From Christensenella sp. UBA3798 (GTDB lineage: Bacteria > Bacillota > Clostridia > Christensenellales > CAG-1252): a DNA stretch of 6,205 nt. A model generated the notes under the pieces. It saw nothing but the letters and a program-made list of their open reading frames with translations, was not told the origin of the DNA and made no database searches. The stretch spans positions 6,831 through 13,035 of the forward strand of contig DFEQ01000043.1 in assembly GCA_002368735.1 (NCBI GenBank). The letters run 5' to 3'. The translations under genes and the position numbers were made by a program. Shown here piece by piece: positions 4,869 to 6,205 of the stretch. Position 1 is the first letter of the stretch, and each line of letters begins with the position of its first letter.

Positions 4869-6205
4869 ATGATTTTACATCTCCAAATCAAGAATATAGC
4901 TTTAATAGAGGATTGTTCGATAGATTTCGGTCCCAAACTTAACGTTTTGAGCGGTGAAACGGGCGCGGGAAAGTCTATCATCATAGATTCTTTGGGGTTT
5001 GTACTCGGCGCTCGCGCCGATAAGGGGCTCATACGCCATGGCGCCGCTTCGGCGGCCGTTGAGGCTGTTTTTGACCTGGCGGATTCTCCAACTGCAAAGA
5101 AAAAGATGCTCGAGATGGGCTTTGAGGAAGAAGATACCTTGGTATTGTATCGTTATATGACCGAATCGCGCGGTGAAGTGCGCATCAACGGTCGAATGGC
5201 TTCCTTATCCATGCTGAAGGAATTGGGTTCGGCGCTCGTCGATATTTTGGGTCAGCACGAAAATCAGTCCCTCTTGAACGTGGCGTCGCACGTTGAGCTC
5301 TTGGATAAATACGGAGAAAGCGCCGTTTCTCCCTTAAAAAACAAGGTTTTTGACCTCTACGCGCGATACAAAGATATCGAGAATGAGCTACGGCGCTATG
5401 GCGACAAGTATGATCGCGCAAGGCGCATTGACCTTTTGAAATACCAAATAGATGAGATAAAAGCGGCGGAGCTTGAGGAAGGCGAAGAGGAAAGATTGCT
5501 TGCCGACCGCGAGCGCTATCGCAATGCGGAAAAGATATTGACGGCAGTCGGGACGGCGTCTTCTGCACTTGAAGGAGGGGACGCATTCAGTATCCAGAGT
5601 GCGCTCTCTGCGGCGATGAATGCGCTTAGACAGGCGACGGCGCACGATGCTTCTCTTGAACAGCTATATGAAAGGCTGGATAGCGCGTGCGTGGAAATAA
5701 AGGACATTTCCGACGAGCTTATCAACTATACTGAATCATTCGATTTTGACGGTGCTACTGCAGAACGTGTGGAGCGCCGTGTGGACCTTATCCGCTCGAT
5801 GAAAAGGAAATACGGATCTACTGTTGCGGATATTTTGTCCAACTTATCCAAATACGAAGAGGAATATCAAGTTCTCTCCGATGCGGATGAGCGCATTGAA
5901 GCTTTGACAGAAGAAAAGGAGAATGCGTACTCCAAGCTCTGTGACGCCTGCGCCTCGCTAAGCAAGGCAAGACGTTTGGCGGGGGAGAAATTAAAGGAAG
6001 AACTGGAATGTGAACTCTCCCAGCTCGGGATGGGCGGCAGCGTTTTTGAGGTAAAAATGATCTCAGGCGAGGAATATCTCTCGCAAAACGGATACGATAA
6101 GGTAGAATTCTTGATTTCTCCTTACCCGGGTGAGCCTGTGAGGAGCCTATCGAGGATCATTTCCGGAGGTGAGATGTCGCGCTTTATGCTTGCGATGAAA
6201 GTCAT
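4869..6205 (+). CDS. recN: DNA repair protein RecN (3' end outside the window)
   Basis: RecN is an SMC-like ATPase that acts at DNA double-strand breaks during recombinational repair. The 445 visible codons hold the N-terminal ATPase lobe with Walker A GETGAGKS (29-36), the conserved GQHENQSLL (128-136), a long charged, heptad-rich stretch expected to form the antiparallel coiled coil (about 150-390), re-entry into the head with EFLIS and PGEP near 415-425, and the ABC signature SGGEMSR (432-438). Typical RecN has about 555-570 residues, so Walker B and the C-terminal end are missing only because the window stops. No frameshift or internal stop appears. The ATG directly abuts the argR stop (TAA then ATG) with no clear Shine-Dalgarno, so translation is probably coupled to argR. 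Confidence 0.95.
   Translation, partial: MILHLQIKNIALIEDCSIDFGPKLNVLSGETGAGKSIIIDSLGFVLGARADKGLIRHGAASAAVEAVFDLADSPTAKKKMLEMGFEEEDTLVLYRYMTESRGEVRINGRMASLSMLKELGSALVDILGQHENQSLLNVASHVELLDKYGESAVSPLKNKVFDLYARYKDIENELRRYGDKYDRARRIDLLKYQIDEIKAAELEEGEEERLLADRERYRNAEKILTAVGTASSALEGGDAFSIQSALSAAMNALRQATAHDASLEQLYERLDSACVEIKDISDELINYTESFDFDGATAERVERRVDLIRSMKRKYGSTVADILSNLSKYEEEYQVLSDADERIEALTEEKENAYSKLCDACASLSKARRLAGEKLKEELECELSQLGMGGSVFEVKMISGEEYLSQNGYDKVEFLISPYPGEPVRSLSRIISGGEMSRFMLAMKV

Overview
The window reads as a stretch of a Bacillota (Clostridia-like) chromosome of roughly balanced base composition. Everything recognisable is on the + strand. The gene order dxs - tlyA - nadK - argR - recN is the familiar Firmicutes isoprenoid/arginine-repressor/repair cluster, and the proteins read as clostridial. 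The genus cannot be named from the sequence; an uncultured anaerobe is plausible.

Bases 1-484 hold no convincing protein gene. They look like a large structured RNA: many perfect short helices, GNRA-type loops and a candidate 10-bp helix joining the two ends. Directly behind it, from a TTG start, lies a 217-residue protein with four predicted membrane segments, a DxxxD motif and a basic tail. A large structured RNA, then a small four-pass membrane protein, then dxs-tlyA-(nadK)-argR-recN is the known context of OLE (ornate, large, extremophilic) RNA and its partner OapA. I call the pair OLE RNA and oapA. This is the notable system of the window: a membrane-bound ribonucleoprotein linked in other bacteria to cold, alcohol and magnesium stress, whose molecular activity is still not settled.

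Downstream, oapA overlaps dxs by 32 nt and dxs overlaps tlyA by 11 nt, so these three are probably translated from one message. A 69-nt AT-rich gap follows tlyA. It contains a good sigma-A-type promoter (TTGTAT, 17 nt, TATAAT) placed so that the predicted transcript begins at the A of the nadK ATG, which suggests a leaderless mRNA. nadK, argR and recN then follow with almost no spacing; recN runs off the end of the window just after its ABC signature.

Functionally, Dxs starts the MEP isoprenoid pathway, TlyA is an S4/FtsJ-type rRNA methyltransferase, NadK makes NADP, ArgR is the arginine-sensing repressor and RecN is an SMC-like repair ATPase. The oddities worth attention are the compact RNA with competing helices near the oapA ribosome-binding site, a resemblance of OapA to the CNNM/CorC membrane domain, a short Dxs with changed residues at conserved positions, and the leaderless nadK promoter with a possible ArgR half-operator.
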